Origin: Clarireedia homoeocarpa
Lineage: Eukaryota; Ascomycota; Leotiomycetes; Helotiales; Rutstroemiaceae
Direction: 5' to 3'
DNA: 64,000 bases
Assembly: GCA_001465935.1 (NCBI GenBank)
Contig: LNKV01000003.1
Location: forward strand, 1,494,363 to 1,558,362
Shown here piece after piece: positions 1-10,875 of the stretch. Position 1 is the first letter of the stretch. Every line of letters begins with the position of its first letter. The notes under the pieces are model-generated. The model saw nothing but the letters and a program-made list of their open reading frames with translations. It was not told where the DNA came from and did not search any database. A program made the translations under genes and the position numbers.

Positions 1-144
1 TTGCCAGAAGCATTAGAGAAAGGTCTCATTGTGCCGTCACCGCCTGTCGAAGTCGTTGATGGTGGAATTGGAGCTGCTCAACAGGTTTTCGATCGACTGA
101 AAGCGGGTGTCAGTGGCAAGAAACTTGTTGTCAAACTAAATTAA
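1..144 (+). CDS. C-terminal end of an MDR-family oxidoreductase (partial)
   Basis: An open frame enters at the left edge and runs 47 codons to TAA. The peptide has the closing pattern of medium-chain dehydrogenase/reductases of the zinc-ADH-like or quinone-reductase/trans-enoyl-reductase group: a 'P.PVEVVDGG' stretch, a helix 'AQQVFDRLKAG', then the terminal strand 'SGKKLVVKLN'. Such proteins use NAD(P)H to reduce enones or enoyl thioesters. Cofactor and substrate regions lie outside the window, so the exact subfamily cannot be told. No intron is seen in the visible part. Confidence 0.7.
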   Translation: MPEALEKGLIVPSPPVEVVDGGIGAAQQVFDRLKAGVSGKKLVVKLN

Positions 145-906
145 ATGGTTATTGATTTCTTTCGTTTTGCTGAAGAGAAAATATCGTGTATCCAGTGATG
201 AATTTTTTGCCGTTGTCTCTTAACTGAAGGATATACGATTTCTACTTTCGGTGAAGTTATTTAGGGAACAGAGTAGTCAACTTTATTATGTGTACTTTGA
301 GATACCTTCCTTATCTTGTATTTCCCAATGATAGTAGCTATGGGTCTGATGCTACAAGTCAATTTGGTCATAGATCTGGCGTAATATGCTGACCCCTCAC
401 TAGGGATCAACACCGTTAGATCGATGTGTCCGAAATTACCCACACTCGGATCTTTCTAATAACAAGCACTTTTCTTCATCCAAGTAGTTCTCCACAAGCG
501 CTAGTAGAGCACCAAATGAGCCCACTCACATCACATGTTTGATATATGGCAATTTATATGGAGGTTCCTCTAATCCAGACATAGGTAGTCGTGGTAGTGT
601 ACACGCAACAGAAATTCCTCGTAGTGTTGGGGCCACATCCGTCAAAGATCGCCAATAAACGTTCGTATGAAACTAGCTGACGCTCACTCGTAGTAATCTT
701 TGGGGAAAGCTTCGCAAACGTGTAAGCATCATGCAGAAGTTTCATGCGGGTGAGATTTTAGGATTTGTGAACGAATAGAGTTCGGCAAATACGATGGATG
801 TACTCCCGTAATCTTTATAGTATTTCTTATGCTCCTTGACATCAATGTGAAGGAACACTTTTGTTTCTCAAACTCACTCAGCTTTTGGCGATAGCACAAT
901 CAAAGG
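145..906. other. Intergenic, no gene seen
   Basis: This spacer lies between two plus-strand genes. It is AT-rich, and the open frames present are short and lack splice context or recognisable sequence. It presumably holds the 3' end of the first gene and the promoter of the second. Confidence 0.6.
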
Positions 907-1612
907 ATGTACGAAAAGTAAGTGAGCTTGTTGAAGTAACTGTCCAGCTCCTAACGATCTACATAGGGAAAACAAAGATACTTCCGCGGAAGAATCTCTA
1001 CTCTACAATGATCGCGACGAAGCATCAACAAGTTCTGAAGTATCAGAAGAACTCCAATCGATCACAAGACCCAGACGCCGCTGGGTTTCCCGTCTACTCT
1101 ACGCCTCTCCGTTAATCATAATCAAAGACATCATCCTCGTCCTCCTCGCCACATACACCGCATTCACCTTCCTACACACCCCTCCTCTCCCACGCGGCGC
1201 GGCGCCTCCTCCCGCCCCCTGCCACTGCGGCTCCTCCGTCAGCGAAGCCCTCTCCCTGAACTGCGCCTACGACTCCCTCGCCGCATCATGGCTCCCCGCG
1301 GAGTGTCGCGACGATGAGCTAACCGCGCAGTTTGAACAATCTGGTGATGGACCGAATGGCGAGTGGTTGTATTGGGCTGATAAAAACCATACGAAGTTGC
1401 TGACGAAAGAAGAGATGGCCATGAATGCGTTTGATAGGAGTAAGCAGCCGCATGTTTCGTGGCAGTGGCATAAGATGCACTGTTTCTTTTATTGGAGGAA
1501 GGAGTGGAGGACGAGGGATGGTGGGAAAAGGAGGGTGGAGGAGCAGTCAAGCTCGGAGGCTCATGTTTTGAATTGTGGGAAGATGTTTTTGCATAATGTT
1601 TGTGATGGGTGA
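907..1612 (+). CDS. HxxHC-motif single-pass membrane protein (UstYa/DUF3328-like)
   Basis: Two exons, 907-917 and 967-1612, encode 218 residues. The first exon holds only MYEK. Its intron (918-966) has a GTAAGT donor, a CTAAC branch site and an ACATAG acceptor. The protein has a charged N-terminus (about 1-47), one hydrophobic segment (about 50-72), then a lumenal part with 'CHCGSS..EAL', 'CAYDSLAASWLP..C.DDEL' and an HxxHC motif (H-K-M-H-C, about 172-176). This is a common fungal family that resembles UstYa-type proteins, some of which modify secondary metabolites or ribosomally made peptides. The function of this member is unknown. It is not beside an obvious biosynthetic cluster here. The stop codon lies inside a 7-base tandem repeat. 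Confidence 0.75.
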
Positions 1613-1673
1613 GAGGTGAGAGGTGAGAGGTGAGAGGTGAGAGGTGAGAGGTGAGAGGTGAAGGGTGAAGGGT
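1608..1673. repeat. 7-bp minisatellite (GGTGAGA)n
   Basis: About seven perfect copies of GGTGAGA followed by two GGTGAAG variants. The array begins at the stop codon of the HxxHC gene, so its first copy supplies the TGA. The unit is not a multiple of three, but length changes would fall after the stop. Confidence 0.9.
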
Positions 1674-2363
1674 AGGAGATAAGCGAGTTGAATTGGAGAG
1701 TGGGATGGATGTTTAGTAGTTCTTGCTTTGGTACGAACTGCATAGCTCTAGGGAGGCTTGGAAATAAGACTACGCTATTGGGAAACGGCAGCACTTTTCG
1801 ATCTGGTACTTGTTTGGCCCCGTTTCTATTCCATAGACTTAGAAATATAGCAAGGATTTCCAGTGTTCCATGAGGACCATCCATATATCCATACTCTCGA
1901 TCTGTCAGCGAACAACAAACCCTAAGTGACCGCTCAGCAAACAAGCAGAACGCAATACCTGTTACCCATCTAAGAAAGAATAGGCAAGATCTGCATTAAA
2001 ACAGGCTCTCGGGCGGGGGGCGGGAGTTCGGCAATTATCTATACCCCGCCTCCGTACAGTGAGCAGATTTATGCTTGTATGAAACATGCGAGGCCAGGCA
2101 TAAATCTTACAAGCTACTGCCACCCACTCTGGATTCATGTGTGGGGGGACTAGATAGCTACTGAAGATTGAAGCCCCAAATGATTTGACCAGTCCGCACT
2201 GAAATGTATTCTAGTCACAACATTGTAAGACGGACTACAAAACTTATCCTGAACTTCCAAAGAAGTAGAATTAAAGGACAACACTGGCTATAACCCGGTA
2301 ATGACAGGAATATATGAGAAAGCAGAGCTGAAATTCTGCCCCTAACACCATTAGAATACAAGA
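1674..2363. other. Intergenic between convergent genes
   Basis: The 3' flanks of the HxxHC gene (+) and the SDR gene (-) meet here. The open frames on both strands are short and have no recognisable content. Confidence 0.6.
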
Positions 2364-3593
2364 TTACAGGTCTTCAATATTCATCCTCAAAGATTCCTCC
2401 AGGCTAGTCCAACCAGATTGCCCAAAGTCCGATTTCAGTAGTTCCAGAGCCCTCGTATTTGCGACCTTAGATAAGTCTCTGATGTTATCATCGTGGAAAT
2501 CATCCATGATTTTTGCTTCGGGCCTAAGCTTTCGGAATACTCTCAATACGTCACTGCGGTAATGTCAGTATAGCAAGCGAAAAGATATATAACGGATAGA
2601 ACTGACTTTGAATTGAATGGCTCGGCGAAAGCAAAGAGTCTTTCGTTCTTCACATCGGGGTTCGTCAAGGCTGATACGTGAAGACGCGCATTATCCTGTA
2701 CATCAACAAAATATTCTTGAATACATGTTAGCCACCTGAATATATCTCGAAGTTCATATCTTACGTGGCGGTAGTGTTTTCATTATGGTATTGTCGCCTT
2801 TAAAGAGTTTTCTGGAGAGGCCACCGGTGGACGCTGGTTGACCTGGATAAAAAAGTTTTCCGAAATTGGTGTTGGGAAGCACGGCATTAGCGACGAAGCC
2901 AGGGCTTTTCTCCTTCACAAACTTCCACAGCGCTTGTTCTGATTCAGTTTTGCTAGCTCCATAGACAGCCCATGCCCTTGACGGTTCATATGGAGGTGGG
3001 GCATGGGCTGCTTTGACGTCCTCTTCATTCCACATGTTTTCGTCAATATAGAACTCCTCGTTGGGCTTGGGATGGGTCGCAGCCATAGAGGAAGATGTGA
3101 ATACGAAACGCTTCACCGAAGGTTCGCTAGCTGCGGAATCGAGAATTTCATTTATACCAGCAAGAACTTCTGGTATGACCTGCAACAAAAGTGTCTTGTC
3201 AATCGCCTGCCTAGTAAGTTCTTCCACGAGTGCTTACCTGAGTGGGATCCGGTGAAAAAGATACGTTTGATGCTACATGAGCAACTCCGGATACACCTAT
3301 TTCATGTCAGACAAATAATTCCTTCGCTAAACGTGCAATCCATAGTACGTACCCTTCACGGCTTCGTTGAAGGCGCCTTTGGCAGCCATATCGGGCACAA
3401 TTGCCAGTTCTACCCGATCTTTGCCATACCTTTTCTCCCATATATCTAACAGTTTCGCGGCCTTGGAAGCTTCCCTAGTCGTACCTCGAACTCGATACCC
3501 GGCTAGTAGCAGTTGATCCGCGACGTGTGATCCAATGTAGCCATTTACACCAGTGACGAGAACAGTCGAGCCCTTCGGGATAGCTGGAGCCAT
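2364..3593 (-). CDS. Extended-SDR NAD(P)-dependent ketone/aldehyde reductase (GRE2/DFR-like)
   Basis: Five exons on the minus strand (3593-3353, 3296-3238, 3179-2765, 2715-2607, 2553-2364) join in frame to 337 residues, the usual family length. The N-terminus shows the Rossmann nucleotide motif 'VLVTGVNGYIGSHVADQLL'. The conserved strand 'VSGVAHVASNVSF' is the short second exon. 'FVFTSSSMA' gives the catalytic serine region and 'YGASKTESEQ' the Y-x-x-x-K pair. 'YFVDVQDNARLH' is typical of fungal dihydroflavonol-reductase-like and methylglyoxal-reductase-like enzymes. The protein is probably cytosolic and reduces a carbonyl with NADPH. The substrate cannot be read from sequence. All junctions are GT-AG; the start was chosen because 'MAPAIPKGSTVLVTG' leads straight into the fold. 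Confidence 0.88.
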
Positions 3594-4431
3594 TGCTTTC
3601 TGATTTTCACACGCAAAAGTAGTGACAGTAAGAAATATGTGCTGTGTAAGTATCTAATGACAGTTCGGGGGATCTGACAGGATGTTGCTGGAGAGCTCGG
3701 CGCGGGGTAGCAAGTAATATATACGTTAGAACTATAAAGTGGATACACGATCTAACCTTAGATGACAAGTGTAATATTGTTAATCAGATACAATATTGTT
3801 AATCAGATGCACGGAAAACGGAAATCCGACTCAACAGCGAAGACGTCAGTGACCCTAGAAATTTCGGAATTCTAGACATGGGTTTCTACCGCTAACCCGT
3901 ACCTAAACTCTCGCACCGTATCTTACCCAATCATGTACCCATTTGAACCATCTCTTGCAATATTAGAGGGATGGGTTTATTCTTTGGGTAACTTTGGCGA
4001 AGTCCAATCGGAGCGATGTTGATCCGGCCGAACATCAATCGCGCGATAACGACCGCTTCAGTCAACGCGACTGTTCTCGACAATCAATAGTTAGCACTAT
4101 CAACGAAGCACATAAGAAGACATGTTCCCTACTGCAATAATAGACTTGCGATGGCGCAGTCGCCGAGTCATTGTTGAAGATTCGGCTTAATTCAGATCAT
4201 TGAAATGCAATCAATAATTGAGCTCATCGTGGGCTCTTGCCTCATTTGTTAGTTCAAAATGTGAGGACTCTGCTCCTGCTTCATGATACCATTTTGTTTT
4301 GGTGCTTTTCAATAATGGAACGAACTATCACCCGATGTCTATGATGTCTGTCTTTACACTTATTGACTTGCATCTGTTCATTCTTCATCTCATAACAACT
4401 TGTATTCCACGACAATAAAAATTACAGCACC
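3594..4431. other. Divergent promoter region (SDR / cation exchanger)
   Basis: The 838 bases between the two start codons hold no convincing coding sequence. A 17-base direct repeat with a 19-base period occurs at 3773-3789 and 3792-3808. The last 60 bases before the exchanger gene are pyrimidine- and A-rich, as expected of a leader. Confidence 0.55.
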
Positions 4432-5907
4432 ATGGCAAGTTACTTGAGTCCGAGTTCAGCTGCTCAGAAAACATCTTCTTCTAGAGAACCTTTGAGACAC
4501 TCGATCAGAATTTCCTTCTCGCGACCATCGGATGAATCACACCAACCACTGCTAAACGATGATCCAACCCCACAGCGTCGTAGTCGAGAAAATTTGATTC
4601 CTATTCATGATTTCAACCATCTAGGGTTTCGAGTCACTACGGGTATAGCTCCAGACGGTGAGAGTGGCAGGGCAGGCATCAATCCGATTCGATTTATTGC
4701 AATCTGCTGGAAGTCCTCGTCTGGGGCTTCGCAAGCTGTCAATTTTCTTTGGCCAATCGTCCCCGTAGCCATCATGGTGACCTACACTCAGAAGGATTAC
4801 CATACTGCGATTTTCGTGCTCAACTACCTGTCGATGATTCCATGTGCAAATCTCATTGGTTTCGCTGGGCAAGAATTAGCACGCAAGTTGGACAAGGTTT
4901 TTGGCACTCTGCTGGAAACAACGCTTGGTTCTGTAGTTGAGATTGTGATGTTCATCGTACTTCTCATGCGCCATGAGTATCAGGTTATACAGGCTGCGAT
5001 TCTTGGATCGATTCTTGCGACGCAGTTGTTATGCCTTGGAATGTGCTTCTTCGTCGGAGGTCTCACACATGATGAACAGGTGTTTGACGAGGAAATTAGT
5101 GAGGTCGGAAGTGATCTACTTCTTCAAGCGTAAGTACCGATTGGGGCCAAGTAAATCATGTATTACTGACTATTCTTTGTGGTCAGCGGACTTGGACTCA
5201 TTGTGCCAGCGGCCTTTCATACTGCCGTGAAGAACAGCGGCGCCATAAAAGACCCAAGCGTACTGGCGGACAAGGTTCTTCATATTTCTCGAATGACATC
5301 GGTGCTTCTTGTTATTTCATACATGTTGTATGTCTACTTTCAGATGCGCTCGCATCAATCCATCTACGACGCCATATTTGAAGCAGACGAACAGCAGCAG
5401 GATGATCACGAAGAGGATCTGGTAAAGGACAAGTTAACCTTCACGGAATGTGTTGTCGCTCTAGTCATCGCGATCGGCATGGTTACATTCACTGCCATTC
5501 GATTGACAGAGGGCATCGCGTTCATTGTTGAAGAACGTGGAATAGCAGACAGCTTCGTCGGCTTGATTCTGGTACCACTGGTCGAGAAATTTGCCGAGCA
5601 TTTGACGGCGATTGACGAAGCCCACGATAATTCGATGAACCTTGCGCTTTCCCATGTGCTGGGTGCCACGATTCAAACTGCCCTTTTCAACGCACCTCTT
5701 GTCGTTCTTATTGGGTGGTGCTCGGACATACCAATGGATTTGAACTTCGACCTCTTCAACATTGTCATTCTTATCTTGTCTATCCTGGTGGTTGGGAATT
5801 TCTTGAAGGATTGTCGCTCCAATTATTTGGAAGGTGCCCTCTGCGTTCTGGTTTATGTCAATATCGCCGTCGCGGCCTACTATTACCCAAACCCGCCCAA
5901 GGAGTAA
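4432..5907 (+). CDS. CAX-family cation/H+ exchanger, divergent member
   Basis: Exons 4432-5129 and 5187-5907 give 472 residues. After a roughly 90-residue hydrophilic N-terminus come about ten or eleven membrane segments in two halves, joined by an acidic loop (about residues 298-312, 'EADEQQQDD'). This is the plan of vacuolar Ca2+/H+ exchangers such as Vcx1. Family hallmarks are present: 'QAAILGSILATQLLCLGMCFFVGG' matches the first repeat, cut here to its pattern Q-A-x-L-G-S-I-L, and 'AEHLTA' with 'LGATIQTALF' the second. The repeat motifs are altered: the usual GNAVE is GSVVE (E170) and the usual GNAAEH is EKFAEH (E370). The acidic residues remain but the Asn residues are lost. It may be a Ca2+/Mn2+ transporter or one with changed selectivity. 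Location in the vacuolar or another endomembrane is inferred from the family. Confidence 0.85.
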
Positions 5908-6645
5908 CTACCGTAGCGATTTAATCGGGCCAGCTGTCATTGGCTTGTGGGAATTCTGATCCATGCCAACGAGCGTGTAGTTTGGGACTGAAAATATGTA
6001 TTACAAGTTGGCATTAGGCTGGCGGATATATCGACTGGTAGTGTGAGTGTTTCGGAGGTCTTTGTTATATGGGGTAAGTGTATGTACATTATAGACGATA
6101 TGAAGATAGGTTTTGGTGCCTACATGATATTAAATAAGCAACAGATATTGTCTCACTAGCCCGCAGTCCTGCTGTATATGTCCACTGTGACTTTACTCCG
6201 AGATACGAAGTAGAGTACGGCCGAGTTCTGGAAAATTTATATCTATTTTGGAAATTTCCTATGGCAAGACTACAGCATTGTGCCTTATACGTCGGCAAGT
6301 GCCTTAGACGTGAGGTGTATTTCTGGTTGGAAGATTTACGTCAACATCAAGCCATTAACGTTTAGGCAGCCACGGCTTGGATGTAAAAACCTTTTAGTGG
6401 CAAAGTCGCCTCAGGTTATGGGATTATTATCTTCATTATTGTAGCTATTTATCGTTGACCCAAATTATAATTCCAATCTCTCCAACTCCAACACAATGTT
6501 ACATAATACACACATGTTCTCTGCTTCAATCCAGTACCTGCTATGATATAAAATTCATCGCTCAATTTGTGTCCACTGCCCACCCGCCCGAAATGAAATA
6601 AAATGAAATACATCTCGTCTCACAGGAAAGCATCGTCGAGACTCT
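5908..6645. other. Intergenic between convergent genes
   Basis: 3' flanks of the exchanger (+) and the first RRM gene (-). AT-rich, with only short unsupported open frames. Confidence 0.6.
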
Positions 6646-8094
6646 TTAGCGCCAGCTCTTCGTCTGTCGGTATTCCGGATCGCACGGATCCCGAACGTAC
6701 CAAACATGATAAATCGCAACCGGCGCCATCTTCTCAATATATTGTTTAAAGCATTTCATCGCCGACTCGCTCTGCGCTCTGATTGACGAAAATGCCAACT
6801 CCACAATGCGATATCCATCACGCTGCTCCCACTGATTCGAAGCTACAAGCTGGAAAAAGAATTGGCTCTTGAAGAAATTCGTCAACGTCCCGACTGAAAT
6901 ATCGTGTGGTGGGCCTTTGATTTGAATGACCCGTGACATGTTCTTATATCGACTTTCTGATGGACTGACTTTGTCGCGGTTCCAGATCACTTCGATGCGC
7001 CGGCCACGGACAAGAAGACCTTGGGGTGAGCGGGCAGCGTTGTAGAATGATTCTGCGGCTGCGCGAGTGAGGAATACAAGGCGTGCTGCGGCTTGGGGAT
7101 GGACTCCTTCGACGGCCGGGTTAAGATGGAAACTGAGGACTTTGCCATGAGTGATGATCTGAAATATCTCGGCCAGTGTCGCATTGCCATCGATGCGGTG
7201 GATGCGCACCGCGCAGTTTTCCTCGCTATGGCACGTGGCGTTGCGCAGGTCGAACTCAGTCACTTCTCCTTTGTAGTTCGGGTTGACGTAAAGACCGGCT
7301 TCGCTGATTTTGCGAGCTCGTTCGAGACTCAGTGGTCGAGATCTGCCTTCGAGAATCGCAGATGGGACGAAGGGGGCAGAGGAGGAGCGGCCGTGGCGGC
7401 TGTGAGTTGAATCTTCGTTACTGTTTGCCATTTTTCGTGGTCGTTCCAAGGTTGACATTTTTGTGTTGTCTTCCGTGTCGTTGTCGACAGTGGTGATTCT
7501 CGCAGGGTGACTGAATTTACATGTTGGGGAATCATTTGTTGGAAGTGATGAGGTTGTGGATAAAGCCAGACTAGGACATCTTGAGTTGCGATTCTCCTCT
7601 AAATTTTGAGGATCAAATAGGTTCTGCTGATCATTGTTCAATTGTTGACTCCTTCCAACCCGGTGTTGTTCAACCGTGCGATCTGTGGAACACGAACTTT
7701 TAGTCGAGACTAGCTGGATTTGCTGTGAAAGTTTGTCATTGATATCGAGTATTGAAGTATGATATCCATCAATTCCATCATGAACTGGGGAGTGCCTGGA
7801 TCGCTCTGCTTTCACAAATTCCGTTTCGACATTTCGTCCAAAGTTGTTGTGCACTGCCGGTTAGTATTTATATCGGTGACCTTGTTATGTAAACTTACTA
7901 TATAGCAGATAAGGGATTTGAGACTGAAGTTTCATGTTGGTGCTCGATGGGTATCCTGCTGCTACAGGAAATTTAGAAGCTGGTAAGGTTAACTCTCTTT
8001 GAATCAAGCTGTCACCACTTCCTCCATCCTTCTTTGCCAAAACAGCCTGCTTTGCACGCTGCAAGGCTCCATCCCAAGTATAAATACCCGCCAT
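6646..8094 (-). CDS. RRM-type RNA-binding-like protein, first of two related genes
   Basis: Exons 8094-7899 and 7853-6646 make 467 residues. The intron has GTAAGT, an ACTAAC branch site and CAG. The start is the ATG of 'MAGIYTWDGALQRAKQ'; the open frame upstream lacks another ATG. Residues 1 to about 275 are hydrophilic and low in complexity, rich in Ser, Asn and Gln. About 278-355 look like an RRM fold ('CAVRIHRIDGNATLAEIFQI', then 'GVHPQAAARLVFLTRAAAE' and 'VRGRRIEVIW'). A second conserved block follows to the C-terminus ('SRVIQIKGP', 'FFFQLVASNQW'). The domain order matches the gene at 11920-13942, so the two look like old paralogues. Aromatic RNP residues are weak, so RNA binding is an inference. 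Function unknown. Confidence 0.75.
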
Positions 8095-9462
8095 CCTCCA
8101 TAAATCACCAGGTCTGTGAGCTTGAAACCATGTGAGCAGATGCTCTATCAACCTAGTATAGAGCAAAGTATTTCTTGCTATCGTACGTTGAAATCTCGAT
8201 TCAGTTGAGCAGGAGACATATTATGATGTTTATACAATCCGCGGATGTAGCTGAAATTGCAATTAGGCAGCTTTAAGAGCCCCCGAGGCAACCTTGTCTA
8301 CCTTTTTTTGAAGCCTAGACAAATTGAGTCATCCAAAACCAGATAGGCACCCGTAGCCGCTCGAAGAAATAAATGGAGCCTTTCTTTGGTTTGATAACGT
8401 CTTTCTTTGTTATATCTGATTGTGCATTTGCTTTTAGACCGCTGCCTCATAGAATTCGAACCTCTCTGAGAAACTGTTGGAACCACTTTGAGAAAATAGG
8501 CAAATACTTAAGATTACTAACCTTTACTTGGGGCTATGTTGCTGAAGGCGATATTGTTTAGGCCTCTCGCCACAATGTCAGCAAATAGGGTTGACCCTGT
8601 GGAAGGAGGCGAAAATTTAGGCACGTGCTACAGCGCCAAATCCACGCATAAATTAGCGGGCTCCAAGTTGACTCACTCGGTATATATACAGTTCGTAGAC
8701 ATAGTCATACTCACGACATCTGCCACATTTCTGCGTCACCATACCATGTTAGTATGTTACAAAGCGGACTCGGACTAGCCACATATCATATTGAATGTAT
8801 ACATATAGCAACATTGAGCCCTTTACTGGAGAGACTTGTCCACACGCTATGCCTGTCGCCGGAGGCTCACCTATATCTACTTAATCTATTCTGAAATCGC
8901 CCCGTCGCCCCGTCGCCCCATTCTATCATCCATACTATACATGCACACTATCAGACGAGGAATAATCACTTCATTCACAATCGAATCCTTGACCGGGGTG
9001 CAGCCTTCGTTCCGAGTCATCACCTTGAGCAAATGCCGGCTACCCCATGTTTGTTTCTCCAGCAGAAATCTTACCTAAATCCGAGCTTAGAGGCTAACCC
9101 TAGTCTCGCCTACCCAAAAGAACTCACAGTGGCTATCCCTGCCTGAATATTGTTGTGTAACAAGGATGAATAGTCATTTTGCACCTTTATATGGTGTTAT
9201 CAAGATGACCTGAATACTTGAGCTGAAGGTTTGATGGATTGCCTCGACGAAGGAGCTCATCTGATTAAGTGGGGTGTTAGTCATTGCGTATTGCGTGGAA
9301 GTGGTAGTAAGAGGGCAATCAATGACTGCTACTTACAGATAGACATTCAATCCGTCCATGTGATGAGCGTATATCTAGTAATCTGACCATTATCAAATGT
9401 AAATTCAAACTCCTAGTAGGACAATATGTCATAGAACAACGCCCTCGAATCATCGGCACAAT
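8095..9462. other. Gene-poor spacer, left of the MITE
   Basis: Upstream region of the first RRM gene. Open frames such as 8536-8778 and 8836-9078 have no splice context or recognisable sequence. The last 8 bases (9455-9462, GGCACAAT) are the left copy of the target-site duplication of the element to the right. Confidence 0.5.
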
Positions 9463-9597
9463 CAGTGTAGGCAATAGTGCGTCCGTGCAATAGTGCACGC
9501 CCAGCGTTTGCGCTAATGTAATAGTGGATCCTGTACAGTTTATGATATTTAAACGGATAGTATGAACGGTTTTATATCTTCAAAAACTGTACGAACT

Positions 9598-9753
9598 GGC
9601 AGTGCACTATTTGCACTGGACTAGGGTGTTATAGCGTCACGTGGGTTCTCCTTAGGGAGTAATTTGACCTAGATCCACTATAATAGTAGGTCTAATCCAC
9701 TGTAAGAGTATATCCTCAAAATCCATTTCTTGGCGTTCAAATAGTGCACTGCC
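9598..9753. repeat. Inner inverted repeat pair A inside the MITE
   Basis: GGCAGTGCACTATTTG at 9598-9613 has its exact reverse complement at 9738-9753, a 16-base perfect inverted repeat enclosing 124 bases. It could be a second element nested in the MITE or part of the MITE's own folding. No clear flanking duplication was found. Confidence 0.75.
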
Positions 9754-9823
9754 CGTATGCGGCCGTTTGCACGTACTACGCCCAGTACGTTTTGTGACCC
9801 TTCGTACTTAGTACTTAGTGTCC

Positions 9824-9963
9824 AGGATAAATAAGTGTACCCCTAGCACTTCACTTCTAGCACTTCCTGCTCCACGAAGAGGGCAATCCTGACGTTTCTA
9901 TAGGCTCAGCGCCCTGGCTGCGGCTAACTTGAGAACCCCTCAAGGGGTACACTTATTTATCCT
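9824..9963. repeat. Inner inverted repeat pair B inside the MITE
   Basis: A 21-base perfect inverted repeat occurs at 9824-9844 (AGGATAAATAAGTGTACCCCT) and 9943-9963. Imperfect similarity continues outward on both sides (TCC and CGTACTT on the left against their counterparts on the right). The enclosed 98 bases are GC-rich. It looks like a small element that inserted into the larger one. Confidence 0.75.
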
Positions 9964-10448
9964 TGGGACCAAGTACGCACTGATAGTTCAATCTAAACCC
10001 CCTCCAAACTGCGCTAGTTTGCACTATTTCCACTATTGCCTACACTGGGCGCAATGAACGTTTACTCACCGAAGGACTAAATGACTTTCTAGGTGAGCGC
10101 TTTAGATCGCGATAGGTCAAGCCTTGCGTAGCAACACAACACACTTCCCCATGTCTTAAATTGTCTTGACTATAGCCATATTGAAGCAATAGAACGGTGT
10201 TGTGCAGCACTACAAAAATGATTGGATCTGAGACTAGCCACCTTTCAGAAGAAGTCAAGAACCCATCCATGATCTATCCAGCCATGTGAAATGGCTCGAG
10301 TAGGCAAACAATGTAAGGTTCTGAGAGAAAACAAGGCTGCTCGTATGATACGATACCTCCGAAGCTGAAACCAAGAATATTTGCTCAAAATCTTGATTTT
10401 GAGATATACAAAGGGTGATTGGCGGCGGGTTCGTAAAAAAAAAAAAAG

Positions 10449-10470
10449 CATGTGTTAACATTAACACATG
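10449..10470. repeat. Perfect 10-bp inverted repeat next to poly-A
   Basis: CATGTGTTAA and its reverse complement are separated by two bases, directly after a run of about twelve A residues. It could form a small hairpin. Confidence 0.8.
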
Positions 10471-10740
10471 TTAGAATATATCAGGCTATGCCGATTTGCA
10501 ACTCGCTGGTAAATGTAACATGTGAAATCCAACTTAATTTTAAAAAGGTATGTCCAGGTGAGTGTATACCTCAAGGTGTCGCGGATCAAGTCACTGTTGA
10601 CTATCTGTGTAAAAATATCGAACAACTGATCGATTGCTGGAAGACATTGGCTTGCATTGATGTGATGTTCTTTGGAGCGTGTTTTTTCAAGTGAGATGTT
10701 GTTGCACGCCGTTGCACGAAAGCCACTAACACATCGCAAG

Positions 10741-10875
10741 CACTATACCACAAACGAAGAGGACACTTTGCTGCTCAACTTGGACTTCCCATTACTGATT
10801 CCCTATTGGAAGGAAGGTCGGATGAGGGAATTGAATGAAGCGGATAGAAGGATGCTCGTTATGTTCATGTCGTAA
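10741..10875 (+). pseudogene. Possible remnant of a Myb/SANT-like domain
   Basis: The frame reads 'TTNEEDTLLLNL' and then 'WKE'. A neighbouring frame continues with 'EGRSDEGIE'. Together these recall the pattern of fungal Myb/SANT-like domains, a W/T-x-x-E-D-x-L-L-x-L start followed by a G-R-S/T turn. The two parts are in different frames, so if real it is a broken fragment. Weak evidence. Confidence 0.2.

Larger units (their letters stand above)
9463..10047. mobile_element. Non-autonomous hAT-like MITE, 585 bp
   Basis: Terminal inverted repeats are visible: CAGTGTAGGCAATAGTG at 9463-9479 and its exact reverse complement at 10031-10047. The flanks are GGCACAAT (9455-9462) and GGCGCAAT (10048-10055), an 8-base duplication with one mismatch. 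A CAGTG-type end plus an 8-base duplication is characteristic of the hAT superfamily. Copies of TAGTGCA or its complement recur near both ends and inside (about 9473, 9490, 9602, 9742, 10020), like subterminal transposase-binding repeats. No open frame long enough for a transposase exists, so it would need one in trans. Confidence 0.8.

Noticed and set aside
3003..3449. 148-codon open frame opposite the SDR gene
   Set aside because: Its opposite strand is the well-supported five-exon reductase.
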